Shown: piece after piece, positions 42,052-54,300 of the stretch | Position numbering within the stretch: position 1 is the stretch's first letter | How the letters are laid out: each line of letters starts with the position of its first letter | Source of the DNA: Scolanthus callimorphus | Taxonomy: Eukaryota; Cnidaria; Anthozoa; Actiniaria; Edwardsiidae | DNA: 64,000 nucleotides | Direction of reading: 5' to 3' | Assembly: GCA_033964015.1 (NCBI GenBank) | Contig: CM066916.1 | Coordinates: 17,322,675 to 17,386,674, forward strand | The notes under the pieces: generated by a model | The model's input: only the letters and a program-made list of their open reading frames with translations | What the model was told of the DNA's origin: nothing | Databases searched by the model: none | Translations under genes and position numbers: made by a program

Positions 42052-43387
42052 CTCCTGCATATAGAGAAATTTCTGCATGGGCCTTCAAATCTGCTGTTCC
42101 CATGAGAAGGAGTGCCCGCACTTTATAATGTCCTTCTTCAATTCTTGTATCACCTATCTGCAGTGCTTGTGGGATTTCTACATCAATTCCATTGATATAG
42201 AGTTCTGTGATGTCATCGACAAGTGGCCTTAAAAATGCATCCATCTTGTGATGAACCCCCTCCTTAATTTGACAGGATGGTATGAAGCTGTAAGTCCGTA
42301 ATTTTGATCCATGTAGACGCTCTTCTTTACTTAAACAAGCTGCACTGTAATGTATGGCAGAAATTCCTCTACTCTTTTTGAAAAGGCATTAAAGCCATCC
42401 TCATGGAATATAAATGCTTGGTTCAGAGGGCAGCCCTTCATCACCTTCATTTTATGCATAAAGTCAAACATACATTCCTGGCAGCTCACAGGTATTTCCT
42501 CATGGACAGACAGAGGATTTGTAGCATTTGCTTCAATTTCCTCAACAGAGAACACATTGTTGCAATTCGGACAGCAAACAGGAAGAAATGTTTCTTTTTG
42601 CTCATCCCAGAAGTAGGACAGCTCTCTAAACCGTGACCCGTGCCACAATTCCTTGAAACCAACATCAATGTTAGCTCTATTAAGCCAATCATCTCTTTCC
42701 TTCCAGTGTGCCATATGAGCTTTTATCTTGTTCTCACTAAGGAAAATGGATTGAACATTTAAACCAAGCACATAGTAATCAATGCATGAGTTCCACTTTG
42801 TCTGACAGTAAGGACAATCCTCTTTGTGTTCTAAAAGGGTGACATGGTTTTCTGAACAGCAAACTTTGTAGTGCCGTGGATCCTTGTACCCCAATTGTCT
42901 TAGAAAACCCAGAACCAATGTCCAAGACTTGTGTGGTATGTGTTCACTCCCTGTTAGCTCAAATAGGTTTCTCAGTTGGTGCAAAGCTTCATCTTGGGAC
43001 CATCCATACCTAACTTTTGAATCTAAGATCCTTAAAATGGCTTTCTTTAAGTCTTCATTAACAGCTCCATCATCATCCTCACTGCTTTCCTCATCACTGT
43101 CAAATCCATTGACACTGGTGTCATCATTGCTACTGTTGTTAGCAGCTGGATTAGCTGCGATGTTGGTTGAGGGATGTGATGGACTGAAACTAGCAGAGTG
43201 CTCAACATGTACAACCAATTTTGTAATTCCTCTTGTGGGCTTTTAGGGCTTCCATTTCGTTTTTCTACTTCTGGTATGTTAGAGTAAGCCAATGAATGAT
43301 TCCTCACAGTCCGTTTGTTGCGCAGCACACCTTTGCAAAGTCTGCAGTTACAAGGCAGCAGTTGGCTACTCCGTTGTTTGCCTGTTC
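42052..43387 (-). CDS. Transposase gene, 5' exon (zinc fingers, En/Spm-like)
   Basis: Acceptor TATTATTTAG (plus-strand 43388-43397) and donor GTAAGA (below 42052). The N-terminus has CNCRLCKGVLRNKRTVRNH, an acidic Ser/Asp-rich linker (SDEESSEDDDG), then EALHQLRNLFELTGSEH, CCSENHVTLLEHKEDCPYCQ, CCPNCNNVF and SCQECMFDFMHKMK. Several CxxC pairs suggest zinc binding. It continues in a second frame to VDDITELYINGIDV and KVRALLLMGTADLKAHAEI, close to the tnp2 pattern. Frame breaks are near 43215 and 42333. It belongs with exons at 41103 and 38300. Introns of about 0.4 and 1.6 kb carry MITEs. An upstream start exon was not fixed. Confidence 0.6.
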
Positions 43388-43501
43388 CTAAATAATAGAA
43401 AACAAAGAACATTCAAAAACATCACAAATAAAACTCTGCAAACTACAAGTACATTAAAAGAAACACAATCAAAATAATGACTGATTCCATACACTAATGT
43501 C

Positions 43502-43641
43502 CAGTGCTCAACCACTTCAGCCACTTGCTAAATGGCAACTAGCTACTAAAATCTAATTGAATTTTCACTAAATGTTCACGTGCCATGAAGCATTTCTTAC
43601 TTGCCAAGGCAAGTTGGCAACCACTAAGGGTTGAGCACTGA
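43502..43641. mobile_element. 140-bp MITE, hAT-like ends
   Basis: CAGTGCTCAACC at the left and GGTTGAGCACTG at the right. AATGTC lies directly outside both ends, a candidate 6-bp duplication. The CAGTG ends resemble hAT elements, although those usually leave 8 bp. Confidence 0.65.
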
Positions 43642-43889
43642 ATGTCTCAAAGATGGCTGACCATGTGTCTTAAGTTAAATGATTGAACACCTGCAAGTGA
43701 CTTGAATCTGCCAGTATACGCTTTTGTAGTGGGTTATCAACAGAACTTACATAGTAAACTCTACTGAAATGTTAGGTTTATATTTGAAACCTTTTTTTAT
43801 AATCAACCTGTCACAGAAAAAGTATGTGGTCGGGCAGGGTGCTTAAAATTTTAGGGGTTAAAATTTGGGTTTGAGGTATCTTTTAGTGG
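43642..43889. other. Unassigned, with a degenerate poly-G/C family motif
   Basis: AAAATTTTAGGGGTTAAAAT and GGTATCTTTTAG near 43843-43890 link it to the TATTTTTTAGGGG repeat family. Nothing else is visible. Confidence 0.4.
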
Positions 43890-43919
43890 TATGGGAGGAC
43901 AAATACTCAAATTTTCTGA

Positions 43920-44335
43920 GAAAAAAATGGTTTCTTTAGGGTGTCATGGTGAATCTGTTCAGCGCCGAGCTGTCCGCTTCATGACAGGGGATTACAGCAG
44001 GAACAGTAGTGTCACGGACATGATTAACACGCTAGGTTGGCAGTCTCTTGAACATCGTAGAATAGTCCAAGATCTTTCCATGTTCTACAAAATTAATTTC
44101 GGCCTTGTCAAGGTCAACTTTCCACCTGATATTCTACCTAAGCCCGTGTTATACTCTACCAGAGCTAGTGTCCGTAACCATTTTCAGTTCGCCCTCCTTC
44201 CAGCTAAAATCAATGCCTTCCAATTTCATTTTATTCGCGCACTATATTCATCTGGAATGCTTTGCCCCAGGCAGCTTTTCCACCGACCTCGCACTCAGCA
44301 TCTACGTTGTAGCGGCCTTACCTAGTAAGCTAACC
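43920..44335 (+). pseudogene. LINE C-terminal fragment
   Basis: An open frame with SVQRRAVRFMTGDYSRNSSV, MINTLGWQSLEHRRIVQDL and a late ALYSSGMLCPRQLFHRP. These are the thumb and tail motifs (RRA-RF, LGW-L-RR) of Jockey/CR1-group LINEs. RT catalytic motifs are absent (5'-truncated). Confidence 0.75.
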
Positions 44336-44394
44336 CGGTGATGGGCTATCGTCCTTAGTCTTACGTTTGTTTTTATATATGTTGCGATATTTTA

Positions 44395-44455
44395 TTTGTA
44401 ATATATAGATTTAGCCACTGGCTAAAAGCGGAGCTCCCGGTTGTGTACATGGTTT
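44395..44455 (-). repeat. Terminal fragment of the CRE-array element
   Basis: TAGCCACTGGCTAAAAGCGG and AGCTCC, with GTGTACATGG beyond, match in inverted form the right end of the copy at 32430-32469. No CRE array is attached. Confidence 0.6.
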
Positions 44456-45102
44456 GTCACTATAATAATCTTTTCAGAAAAAATGTCTCTAAATAATGTG
44501 CAGTATACAGAGATGCAGATGAAAATAAGCACGAAAGAAAGGTAAAAAAATGTACTAACCCCTCACAATTGAATAATTCTAACAAGGTGCAACAGTGTAA
44601 TCAAGAGAAAAGCTTTTCTTTGTCATGAGCTGTTTTAATATTTCAACATATACATACCATACATGTACCATATTATTACGTGTTCATTGTATTTTTATTA
44701 AAATGTCTCACCCAGAAAATACCCAACATGAATAAGCAGAGAAATTCAGAATACTGTAGTTGTTTGTCAATTTTGGTAATTTGACTGAATTTCTGTGTAA
44801 CATTTATTGCAAATTCCAATTGTAAGGGAAGGAACATTTTTTTTGAGTGGTTGGGAGTGGGGGTACGGAGGCACAAGGGTAAGGCCATACCTATATGAAA
44901 GCTTTTCAGGGGAGGGCGCACCATTCTCTTGCTTGTTACTTTCCATTTAATTAATTGTCCATTTAATACCTCCTAGTTCATAACTTAAACTACTATTTTA
45001 TATATACACTTTTCTCATGATGCATAGTCTTCTCAGAAGCCTTGGAGCAAAACGTATAACAAGGTGAGGGGAGGTTTGCACCTTTCCTAGACCCCTGCAG
45101 AT
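44456..45102. other. AT-rich unassigned stretch
   Basis: No gene or recognised repeat. The ORF at 44676-44924 (minus) has no motif. Confidence 0.4.
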
Positions 45103-45532
45103 GGGGGGGGGGGGGGGGGGGGGAAGATGTTTTCATTAAAAATACGAGGGAGGGCAAACACTTTATTGAAAACAATGCTCAAATTCACCAGTCCTCTCCC
45201 AGTCCTCTCCCCCACCCCTCTCCCCCACCCCCTTGAAATAAATAAAACTACCTTCCATGTGTGCAAAACCCACCATGGGAGATGAGTATTTGATAATCTG
45301 GCATTGTGTGGACCTTCCAGAAAATATCCATCCCCCTCCCATGGAATGGTGTTGAAAAGTCCCCCCCCCCCCCCACCAAAAAATAAAAAAATAAAGTAAA
45401 TAAAAAAATCATAAAAAATAAAATACAGTATTTGTATGGAAAAAGTCAGGATAGTTGACCCCCCAATTACTCTGGCGTTTCCAATCCCTTCCGTGGAGGG
45501 GGGGGGGGGATATTTTCTGGAAACCACACACA
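45103..45532. repeat. Poly-G/C foldback
   Basis: G runs at 45103-45123 and 45499-45510 and a C run near 45361-45374. CCAGAAAATATCCATCCCCC (45317) pairs with a GGGATATTTTCTGG arm at about 45505-45522. There is no credible ORF despite long open frames through the G runs. Confidence 0.5.
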
Positions 45533-45729
45533 GTCAGTACTATCTATGTCTATGTACCATGCATTACACATTACAATGAGATTATGGATTATGAAGATGG
45601 AGATTCATATGAGGTATCTTCCATCAGTTCATGGAAATCTAGAGCAATTAATCAAAACAAATCAATTCCCATGGGTATCACTTATAGGGGTGCTACATGA
45701 TTTTGTATCACACCAACTCAATGAAAGTT

Positions 45730-46193
45730 AGGGAGCGTTCATGATTTATCTAGAGGGGGGGCTATGATGATTTTGAGGGGGGGCTTCTCTTTTTCCCTAA
45801 TATCATTTAGGGGGGCTATAGAAAATTTCCAACAAAAATAAAACAAGCATAGGGGGGGGGCAACCATTTTTCCAGAAAAAGTAGACGGAAATATATGCTT
45901 GTGCACTCTTGTAATAGACCAGATCGGCTAACGGTGTTTATCTTGTTGCCACCCAATTCAGATCATGTGGTGCAGACTCCTTTGGGTGGATACTTGTAAG
46001 TTCTGCACATACACTTGTGCACTCGGTCGAGTGAGAGGGGGGCTATGATAGTTTTCTTTAATTATTTGACATCTCTTGAGGGGGGGTCAGGAAAGAATCC
46101 CTGAGATCATCAAGGGGGGCTTCCAAAAATGAAAAGCAAAAAATTGGGAAATCATCATAGGCCCCCCTCTAGATAAATTATGAACGCTCCCTT
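45730..46193. mobile_element. 464-bp MITE, Harbinger-like ends
   Basis: The left end GGGAGCGTTCATGATTTATC and right end GATAAATTATGAACGCTCCC are inverted, with TCTAGAGGGGGG following. TTA flanks both sides, fitting the 3-bp PIF/Harbinger duplication. The interior includes CTTGTTGCCACCCAATT and CCTTTGGGTGG, shared with 59060-59110. Confidence 0.8.
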
Positions 46194-46206
46194 ATACCAT
46201 TTTTGG

Positions 46207-46751
46207 TCCCAGGGTGAAGTTTCCGTGTTTTCGAACCAAGTTGAAGTCGTATTTGGGTGAATTCAATGGTAGTTCGTTTTGCCTCAGTGATTCTAGTCTT
46301 GCTCTGTTTCTTGCTGAAACTTCACCTGGGGACACTCACTAGGATTCTCAGTTCTATCAATCAAAAACGTCAGTCCCAAAGGCGGGGCTTCGGGGACCTC
46401 CTATCATTGGATGCCGCGTTTGGCGCCTTCTCATTGGCAGCAGGTTTAGTTCCCGAATGATCACATTGTATTATTCAAGGGGAGATGATTGGCACGATCT
46501 TGTTCCTGAACTAATCCTGCTGCCAATGAGAAGGGGCTTAATTCATCATCCAATGATAGGAGGCCCTGAAGGTCCGCCTTTGATTGATAGAACTGAGAAT
46601 CCTAGTCAATGTCCCCAGGGTGAAGTTTCAGCAAGAAACAGAGCATCCTATGAGGTCAACCTGCAGCAAGTATAAACAAACTACCATTGAAAATATAACC
46701 CAAATACAACTTCAAACTTGGTTCGAAAACACGGAAAACTTCACCCTGGGA
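46207..46751. mobile_element. 545-bp foldback element, almost fully palindromic
   Basis: TCCCAGGGTGAAGTTTCCGT at the left pairs with ACGGAAAACTTCACCCTGGG at the right. The inner arms also pair (CTCCTATCATTGGATG with CATCCAATGATAGGAG; TCTCATTGGCAGCAGG with CCTGCTGCCAATGAGA). No ORF with motifs. Confidence 0.85.
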
Positions 46752-47736
46752 CAAGAGTATGAAAAGCTATGTCTAAACCAACCTATGTGTGCACTGTGCA
46801 ATTACAACTAAGGGACTGGTCATAAACTAGAGGGGGAAAGGGCTGGTGCATTTCTGTTTTGGTCTACATGTACATGTTTTTTTTGGAAACCCTCCCCTGA
46901 CAAGATGCAGGAAAAATGTTGGCCCTCCCAAATGTGGTGACATAATTAATGGTGACCCTCCCCCATCATTCACTGGATCTAGATATTGCTAAAAAGACAT
47001 TTTTATTACTTTCTAAAATCCATTTTCATGTAATAATAGCAGATTCGATTATGTCTTTTGTTTAGGGAAAAAGAATCCGAAAGTTACTTCATCTGTACGT
47101 ATGTTTTACATAAAATACTCACAAATATCCTAAACTTCAACAGACTATTAATTCTCAATTAATAATAACTACACACAAGAGAATTTAAAAATTCTGACCA
47201 ATATATTTTGGATAGATAAAGTAGGGTAGAGTGATACTATTAGAGTATCTTGTACAGTTGAAATATTGGTGGAGTCAGAATTTTATAATTTCTCTTATGT
47301 GTGTATTTATGTTTAACATACATCTGTACATTATGTTGCTAAAATCTTGCCAAGTTCAGTGTAGTTCAGCCATAGCATTAGTCTCCAAACACTAAAAAAA
47401 ACTAGTGGGGGGGGACAACATATAAACAACTTAAGTCAGCTTTTAGGGAAAGTTAAAATCTCTTGCGCACGATGCGCGGTGGAAATTTAGAGCCCAGCAT
47501 GTAGAATTAACCCATGTGTGGGGGAATTTACTGGGGAAAAACTGTGGGGGCACAGGCCTCCCTGACGCTATAATCACTATGGCCCTGTGACAACATTTGC
47601 GTAAAAAATAATGACCCTCCCTTTATCATTTGCACCATGCGAGACTGTGATCATATTATCATAAGGTTTTATGTATTCACTCTAAATAGTAGACAGTGCC
47701 AATTCAATAACTTCTGCTGTGCACAAGAAACCCTTA
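46752..47736. other. Unassigned stretch with one hairpin repeat
   Basis: A hairpin at 47160-47312 pairs ACACACAAGAGAATT with AATTTCTCTTATGTGTGT. G-rich bits (47405-47414) recall the poly-G family. No gene seen. Confidence 0.45.
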
Positions 47737-48173
47737 AGCCTAGTTTCCATAAAGTCTTATCTGTCGTATCTGACGTCTCATCAGTCAACCGTGAAACAAC
47801 AACAACAACAATACTTTAATGCCCTCTGTAGTAACAGGATACAGTTCAAGAAAAGTTATGAATTAAAGTATTAACTTAATTAGAGGATCACAGTTACCTA
47901 AAAATAGCAGAGTTAATCAAGTTAGGTAACAGTGGTCAAGCAGATAATAGTCATTTACAATTCATAGGAGTTATAGTTAAGGTAGAGACAACAAAGGAGA
48001 ATAATTAACTAACAATAAAGAAAATAAATAAATAAATAAACAATAACAACAACAGCAACAGAGTAGTACACTATGAAATAAGAGGATATGAAATAGATAA
48101 TTCCAATTTTCAATTGTTTCATGGTCGACTGATGAGACAGATACGACAGATAAGACTATATGGAAACTAGGCT
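47737..48173. mobile_element. Foldback element with an internal LINE/SINE-like tail
   Basis: GCCTAGTTTCCATAAAGTCT (47738) with TATCTGTCGTATCTG pairs with CAGATACGACAGATAAGACT and GGAAACTAGGC at the right. Inside, AACAACAACAACAACAATAC (47796) to the AAATA-type repeat near 48040 looks like a retroposon 3' tail on the minus strand. A partial relative is at 28616-28680. Confidence 0.7.
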
Positions 48174-49080
48174 AAAGTAAACAACTTCAGTACCATAAGT
48201 CATTGTCCTGTTGCCGAAGATCCAAGGCAGCAAAGAGAACACGGCTCCATCACCATCTTCTCAAGTAAAGTAGTTTTGATTGCCAGCCAAATGTACAGCA
48301 GCAGGGATCAGCAGCGAGCAGTGGTTTTCTTGTGTGCCGCTCGATACAATACAGTACGTTTTTCGGCTTTCTTATTTATCTGTGAATCAGAATAATGATA
48401 ATATGTTAGTCTTGACAGGCGTTTGTTTAACTCACTTTTCTTTAGCTACCTCGTGGTTCTTGTTTTGATTTCAAGAAATGCCACTGAGCGTGCAGAAACC
48501 TAATGTTTTTCTCAACACACACGGCTCAAGCAATAGTTAGCCTTATTAGAAAGTTAAAGGAATTCTGGAGATTTTCGGGGTCGCATATTAACTCAAATGC
48601 ATATTTTATTTTGAAGCTAAAACAAGTTCGCGTTTCAATGTCACGCCGCCGGCTTTGTTCTAGCCGCCCTTCTAGTTAGGATTCAAAAGTTAAATGCTTG
48701 AACTTTTAGTTCCTACCTTCATCCCGAGTAGTTTTTTCTCCCGTGTATAGAAACAACCTCGGAACTGTGAATGTCCTGCCATCTCCCACTAAACACTGCT
48801 TTATCCAGGAATTTTGAACCACGAATTGCTCGACGGCCATAAGACGCGACTTTGTGTTGCTAATTATTTCTACAAATAAAACCGTCCCTTCATAGCTTCT
48901 GCCGTAGTGGAAATGAGGGCTTCTCCAGTTAATTTCACTCTTCAAAAAGTCACTGCCCAGTTATTAAAACGCCTCGGCTTTGTGAAAGAAATGGAGAGAC
49001 CAGATGAAGAATGACTTCGCAAGGAAATGCACAGCCATATTGCATTCTACTCGGAGCTAAAATCTTGGTTGGACTTCTAG
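48174..49080. other. Unassigned stretch with a short minus-strand ORF
   Basis: The minus ORF 48945-48706 (79 codons) has no motif I recognise. No splice context is clear. Nothing else is supported. Confidence 0.35.
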
Positions 49081-49099
49081 ATGATAGGAAGACACTCTT

Positions 49100-50493
49100 C
49101 TGATTTCTTCAGATACGGCTCAGACATTGTCTTGTACTCCCTGGCTTTTTGTAAACAAATTTCCATTTGCGTAGCACAGTTCTGAAGTCGCGTACAGTCG
49201 ATTTTCAGTTGTTTTAGAGTCTTCTCTTCACGAGATATTAATTTTTCAAGCATAGATGACGTCATCGATGACGTCATATCACGTGACCACTTCATTTCGA
49301 TCATATGGTGGCCTAGACTACACTACCCAAGTTTGGTTCTTTTAGAGTTTTCCCCTCACGAGATATTTTTTTTCAAGCATAGATGACGTCATCGATGACG
49401 TCACATCACGTGACCACTTCATTTTGCTCATCTGGTGACCTAGACCACACTTCCCAAGTTTGGTTGTTCTAGAGTCTTCTCTTGACGAGATATTCATTTT
49501 TCAAGCATAGATGACGTCATCGGTGACGTCACATCACGTGTCAACTTCATTTCGCTCATCTGGTGACCAAGACCACACTGCCCAAGTTTGGTTGTTTTAG
49601 AGTCTTCTCTTCACGATATATTCATTTTTCAAGCATAGATGACGTCATCGATGACGTCATATCACGTGACCACTTCATTTCGATCATATGGTGGCCTAGA
49701 CCACACTACCCAAGTTTGGTTCTTTTAGAGTTTTCCCTTCACGAGATATTATTTTTTCAAGCATAGATGACGTCATCGATGAAGTCACATCACGTGACCA
49801 CTTCATTTTGCTCATCTGGTGACCTAGACCACACTACCCAAGTTTGGTTGTTCTAGAGTCTTCTCTTGACGAGATATTCATTTTTCAAGCATAGATGACG
49901 TCATCGATGACGTCACATCACGTGACCACTTCATTTCGCTCATCTGGTGACCAAGACCACACTACCCAAGTTTGGTTGTTTTAGAGTCTTCTCTTCACGA
50001 GATATTCATTTTTTAAGCATAGATGACGTCATCGATGACGTCACATCACGTGACCGTGCTACAGCACCCCCCTTGTGGCATAGACAAAATATCCCAAGTA
50101 TGGCTGTCTTAGGATGTTCCCTTGAGGAGATATAATTTTTTTCTTTGCATACCACAGGGTTCCCTGTGTACACGGACGACGGACGGACGGACGGACGGAC
50201 GGACGGACGGCGGACGGACGGACGGCGGACACTATAGGTTTAATACCAGAAAAATAAAGAAAAAATCATATCTCCCGAAGGGAAGCTTCTCTAGAAGCCA
50301 AACTTGGACAAACTTTCAAAGACCATCAGAGGAACTCTACACCAAAGTCACGTTCCCTCACGCCATCAATGACGTCATCAAAATGATCCAAAATGCCCGT
50401 GACGTTCAAAAATCAACTCGATGGTATACGTTTTTCCCTTAGGTATGGTGCTCCGCTTGCGCGGGCCTTCGGCCCGCGCTGGAGCTCCGCTAT
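49100..50493 (-). mobile_element. CRE-array element, copy 2 (inverted relative to copy 1)
   Basis: It contains the same parts as 31041-32469 in reverse: the array, TATCTCCTCAAGGG-type flank, a GGACGGACGG microsatellite (50174-50229) and the terminal GCGGGCCTTCGGCCCGCGC hairpin, then GGAGCTCCGCTA. The terminal GC hairpin is more complete than in copy 1. The left boundary is approximate. It ends about 870 bp before the first coding base of the SAM-like gene. Confidence 0.8.
49240..50060 (-). repeat. 128-bp CRE/E-box tandem repeat, ~7 copies
   Basis: The palindrome TGACGTCATCGATGACGTCA recurs about every 128 bp from 49257 to 50044, with single changes near 49518 and 49787. It is accompanied by CACGTGA in nearly every unit. 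Confidence 0.9.
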
Positions 50494-51366
50494 TATTTGT
50501 TGTTATTTATTTATATATTGTTTGTCATCGTCCTCACTGGTCAGTCGCCGCTGACCGCCCATTGCCGGATTAGCTTGCTAGTGGCAATTATATTATTTAA
50601 AGGTTAAAGGTGAAACGAAGTAGTGTCGGTAGACTGTCCGATCCAGTTTCAATCGTAGGTGGAATTCGGGACCATGTTTCAAAATGGCATCTTTTAGGGG
50701 ATAAATTCTGGTTGACAACACCCAGATTAAGATCTTTTTTTGTGGTGAAATTTTATTTTCCCGACAAGCGCCCCGCACGATTTATTTTAACCTAATTTGA
50801 ACTTAAATTGACTCTTTCAAAACTGTAAAACATTTGAACACACCCAAAAACAAACATACCTCTTCTTCACAAAAATGATAAACCTACAACTCTTACCTGC
50901 TTTTTCGGTCGACTCATTCTCAACCTTTGAGTGATCCAGGGTTGTACTTATAGTTTGTTGTTATTAAGTTGATATGATGGCCTTGGAACGGTCACATCAT
51001 CAAATTAATGACTCCAATAATCAGTGGTTCCTAATATTTGAAGAACTGAATGCGAATCGAGAGGGAGAATCCAGAGCCACAGTTTGCTTCCTTTTGGAGA
51101 AATAAACAAAGAACCTTTTCTACCACGCGACTTTCGAAATCAAAGCCCGTAATATTTTTGGTCAGCGGCTACCAGAAAAACGACCGCGAAGGCCCTGGGA
51201 CGAGATTGCGATAAAGCACTGGAACGAGTTCGTAGCGCAAAGCGGATGCGCTATTATGCGCTATAATTTCCCGCTCTTTTCGATTCCGAACGACCATTAG
51301 GGTTTTAGTAAGGAGAACAACAATTCCTGTTTTTTTTGCCGTTTTTGTCCTAGTATCTTTATTGCT
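50494..51366 (+). promoter_or_regulatory. Upstream region of the SAM-like gene, possibly divergent promoter
   Basis: No repeat or ORF dominates. On the minus strand there is a candidate tiny first exon (50917-50897) with ATG, seven codons MSRPKKQ and a GTAAGA donor. The plus-strand gene starts at 51367. No TATA box is placed with confidence. Promoter function is an inference from two facing start exons. Confidence 0.35.
50897..50917 (-). CDS. Candidate 7-codon first exon, divergent to the SAM-like gene
   Basis: ATG to a consensus donor encodes MSRPKKQ. Its end phase (0) does not match the phase-1 entry of the transposase exon at 43387, so a link to that gene is unproven. It may be chance. 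Confidence 0.2.
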
Positions 51367-54300
51367 ATGGCTTCTAACTCAATGGTAAGTTTATATTTTA
51401 TTATAATTACGTTTTTTTTTACAGAAACAATCGATTGATTGCGTATAACTGGCGGGCATGGCCCGAAGTTCTGCTAGGTTGTCATGGCGCCATTTTGCAA
51501 ATTTCCTCCGTGAAGTTCAATAGCCTTATACGGGATACATTTTAAAAAGCTCTTGCGCTACACTACTTCAAAAACGTTTCTTATATCCTTAGATACAAGA
51601 TCCACCGGTAAAATTATAATTTTCGTACATATTTTAGTGTAAAATTTAGCATTGATGAAACGTTTCTTGTTCACCCCAACTGCAACATGTCAGCTGCCTC
51701 AAAGTTAAATCCGTTTCCATCTGCTCCGCCATGTAGGCCCCTGCATTCTTCACCATTTAGTTTTGCTGTCAAAGAATTATTAAACATATTTAGATTATTT
51801 CAATACTGATCAGCTGAAAGATTCTGACAATATTCTTGGGTTTCATCTCTTCTAACTGAAGTCTACCTCACGTGATTACTGAGGCTGGTTTTATGCCAAA
51901 CTAAGGCATGCATTTTCGAAATATCCAAAAACAGAAACAAAACTCAAATAGATTTGCTATAGAATTTATTTGGTTCAATGCATGAGTATACATGCATTGG
52001 TAAAAATCTTTTTATGATTTCATGGTGACTTCATGCATTGCTGTTTTATTTATTTGTGAAACTCTTTGTATCAATACCAGAGTGCTGATGAAGAATCTGC
52101 TCGAAGCTTTTTAACAAGGAACGGGTTAGGGAGTTATGTGGAAGATATTGTTGTTAAGCACAAGGTAATTTTAAGTGAAATGTCCATAGGGATCGTTATA
52201 TTATTTTTTAAGAAGATAAAACAAAATAGTGAATTGAGACGTACACAGGCATAGAAATTTTGAGGAGTACTTCTGCTACTTGGGAAGGGAGGTGTGGCTG
52301 GGGTCTCACAGATAGAAAAAGGCACAATGCAAGGAAATGTGCATTTTAAGGCCATGTTGGCCCTTGCTTATATTTTGTTACATCTTCACCACTGCACTGA
52401 ATAAGAGGTGGGAACACAAGCAGAAACTCAAGTGAGTGGCCCAGAGTACTTGAAGTGCATATGAAATGAAATCTTTTTTTACATTGTTTATTACATCATA
52501 TTTCAAGAAGTAAGCACAGGCAGTTTGAAAGAATTTGGGTTAAATGCTGCGATGTTATGACCATTCAAAGTTGCGTATTTTGTTGTAAGTTGTGACTAGC
52601 ACACTCTGCATTCAGGATATCAGATGACACCGTTTTGTGATGTAATTTTGTTTTTACACTACAAAGAGACATTAAAGAAAATTGCATTTCAGGCTTCTTA
52701 TACCCTCTAGACATTCAGCAGAGTATTCAAGCGATCACAGCTTTGTGAACCCATTTTTATCTTCATACTAGATTAGTTATGCAAGGTTTAAAAGCCTCCA
52801 ATAGAAAGCAAATTTGGTTTTTAACCTGATTGCAGTCATATGTAGTCTTTGTACAAAAGAAACAAAATGATGCGTCAAATTACATTACTCACATGCAAAT
52901 TACCTAGCCACAAAACTCACGACTTTAAGAGCGCATGACTTCACAGTTATTTATCCAAACTCTCTTAAAATTTGCCACTCTGTTTATCTAATATTAATCT
53001 ATCCATAGATCTAAAAACATTTTTCATTTCATATGCACTTTAAATCTTGTCAGATTTTAAAACATAGCACAAACGTCCACCCTATGTGTCTATCAAGTAC
53101 CTATAGGCTGCTATCCCTAAAATGTTTCTTGAATGTCATTCTATTCTATTTTTAGAAGGTACTTTAAGTGCACATTGTTTTGCCTCTAAAATGCATTTTT
53201 ATTGCTTAATACAGATGTATATTTCTTATTTTGTAGTTTGAAACGCTTTCTGACCTGATAATGTTAGCAAACATGGACGCTGAACTGCTACAAAGAGTGG
53301 ACCTGCCTTTGTGTGCGTTATTGAAATTGAAGGCAGTGCTAAAATCCCCTGCCCCTGAAAAGGAAAAGCAAGAAGGTACAGTTTCAAGCTGTGCATGGAT
53401 TTTAATTTGAAGTTTGAAGTTGTATCGGACCTAGGCATATTGAATGCACTTTGAATTTAACAGGTTTCTGTCAAGCACATCATAGCTTGCCCCTAAAGGA
53501 AGCCAAGCCTTTTTATTAGCTTTGCAATGGTCCTCCTGATGTCACTACATCACCGATAACTGTGGGCCAGGGATCTATTATTTGATATCCTTGGCCTAGT
53601 AGACATGAAAACTCTGGCCGATGTATGTGCTAGCAACTAAGGCTAACTGGGAAGTTTCATTAGTTCTTTCATTAGTCTTGACAATTAATTTTCTTTTTAT
53701 TATTAATCTAAATTCTAGCTTGCTCTACTCCTGCAAAGGACCAGCAATCGACCAGTGCCTCTAGCAGTGCCAATTCACCACCAAATAAAATATCAAAAAA
53801 GCTTTGGTGGAATTGGCCAAGACAAACGTAGATGCACAGTTTGCGAACTGTCATTGGAATGAGCTGAACAAGCAACTTTCCTCAATGGTTAACAAGTGCA
53901 CCAAGGAGAATAAGGTATCTATAAAACTGCTTCTTCCTCTCAATTTAATAAATCAGAATGATTTTTGTTGCTTTGCCATGCATTCCAAACAGATCATAGA
54001 AACTATTGCAATTGAGCATTGAACCCCCAGGGGGGTTCTTCCCATGTCGACATGATAGGGGTGCTACTCGTATTTTTTAGGGGTTAAAATTGGGATTCAG
54101 GTATTTTTTAGGGGTCTCAGAGAAAATTCAAGGACAAGGCAAAAAATTTTATTTTTTAGGGGTTGAAATCCCCCGAAAATTGAGTGAGAACACAATAATT
54201 TCTCTGATTAGTTACTGCAATCTTCGTGAAAGTATCACAATTCAAAACAAAATAGCAACATCAACACCTTAAGTATATTACCAATGCGATTTTGGTATTT

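Noticed and set aside
45087..45527. 146-codon minus-strand ORF
   Set aside because: It is open because of G/C homopolymers (poly-Gly and poly-Pro); no real protein signal.
48120..48175. Hammerhead ribozyme (CTGATGAG present)
   Set aside because: No stem II and GAAA follow at the right distance; the match is part of the foldback's inverted end.
50897..50917. First exon of the transposase at 43387
   Set aside because: Phase does not match and the distance is over 7 kb across another inserted element; retained only as a low-confidence candidate exon.
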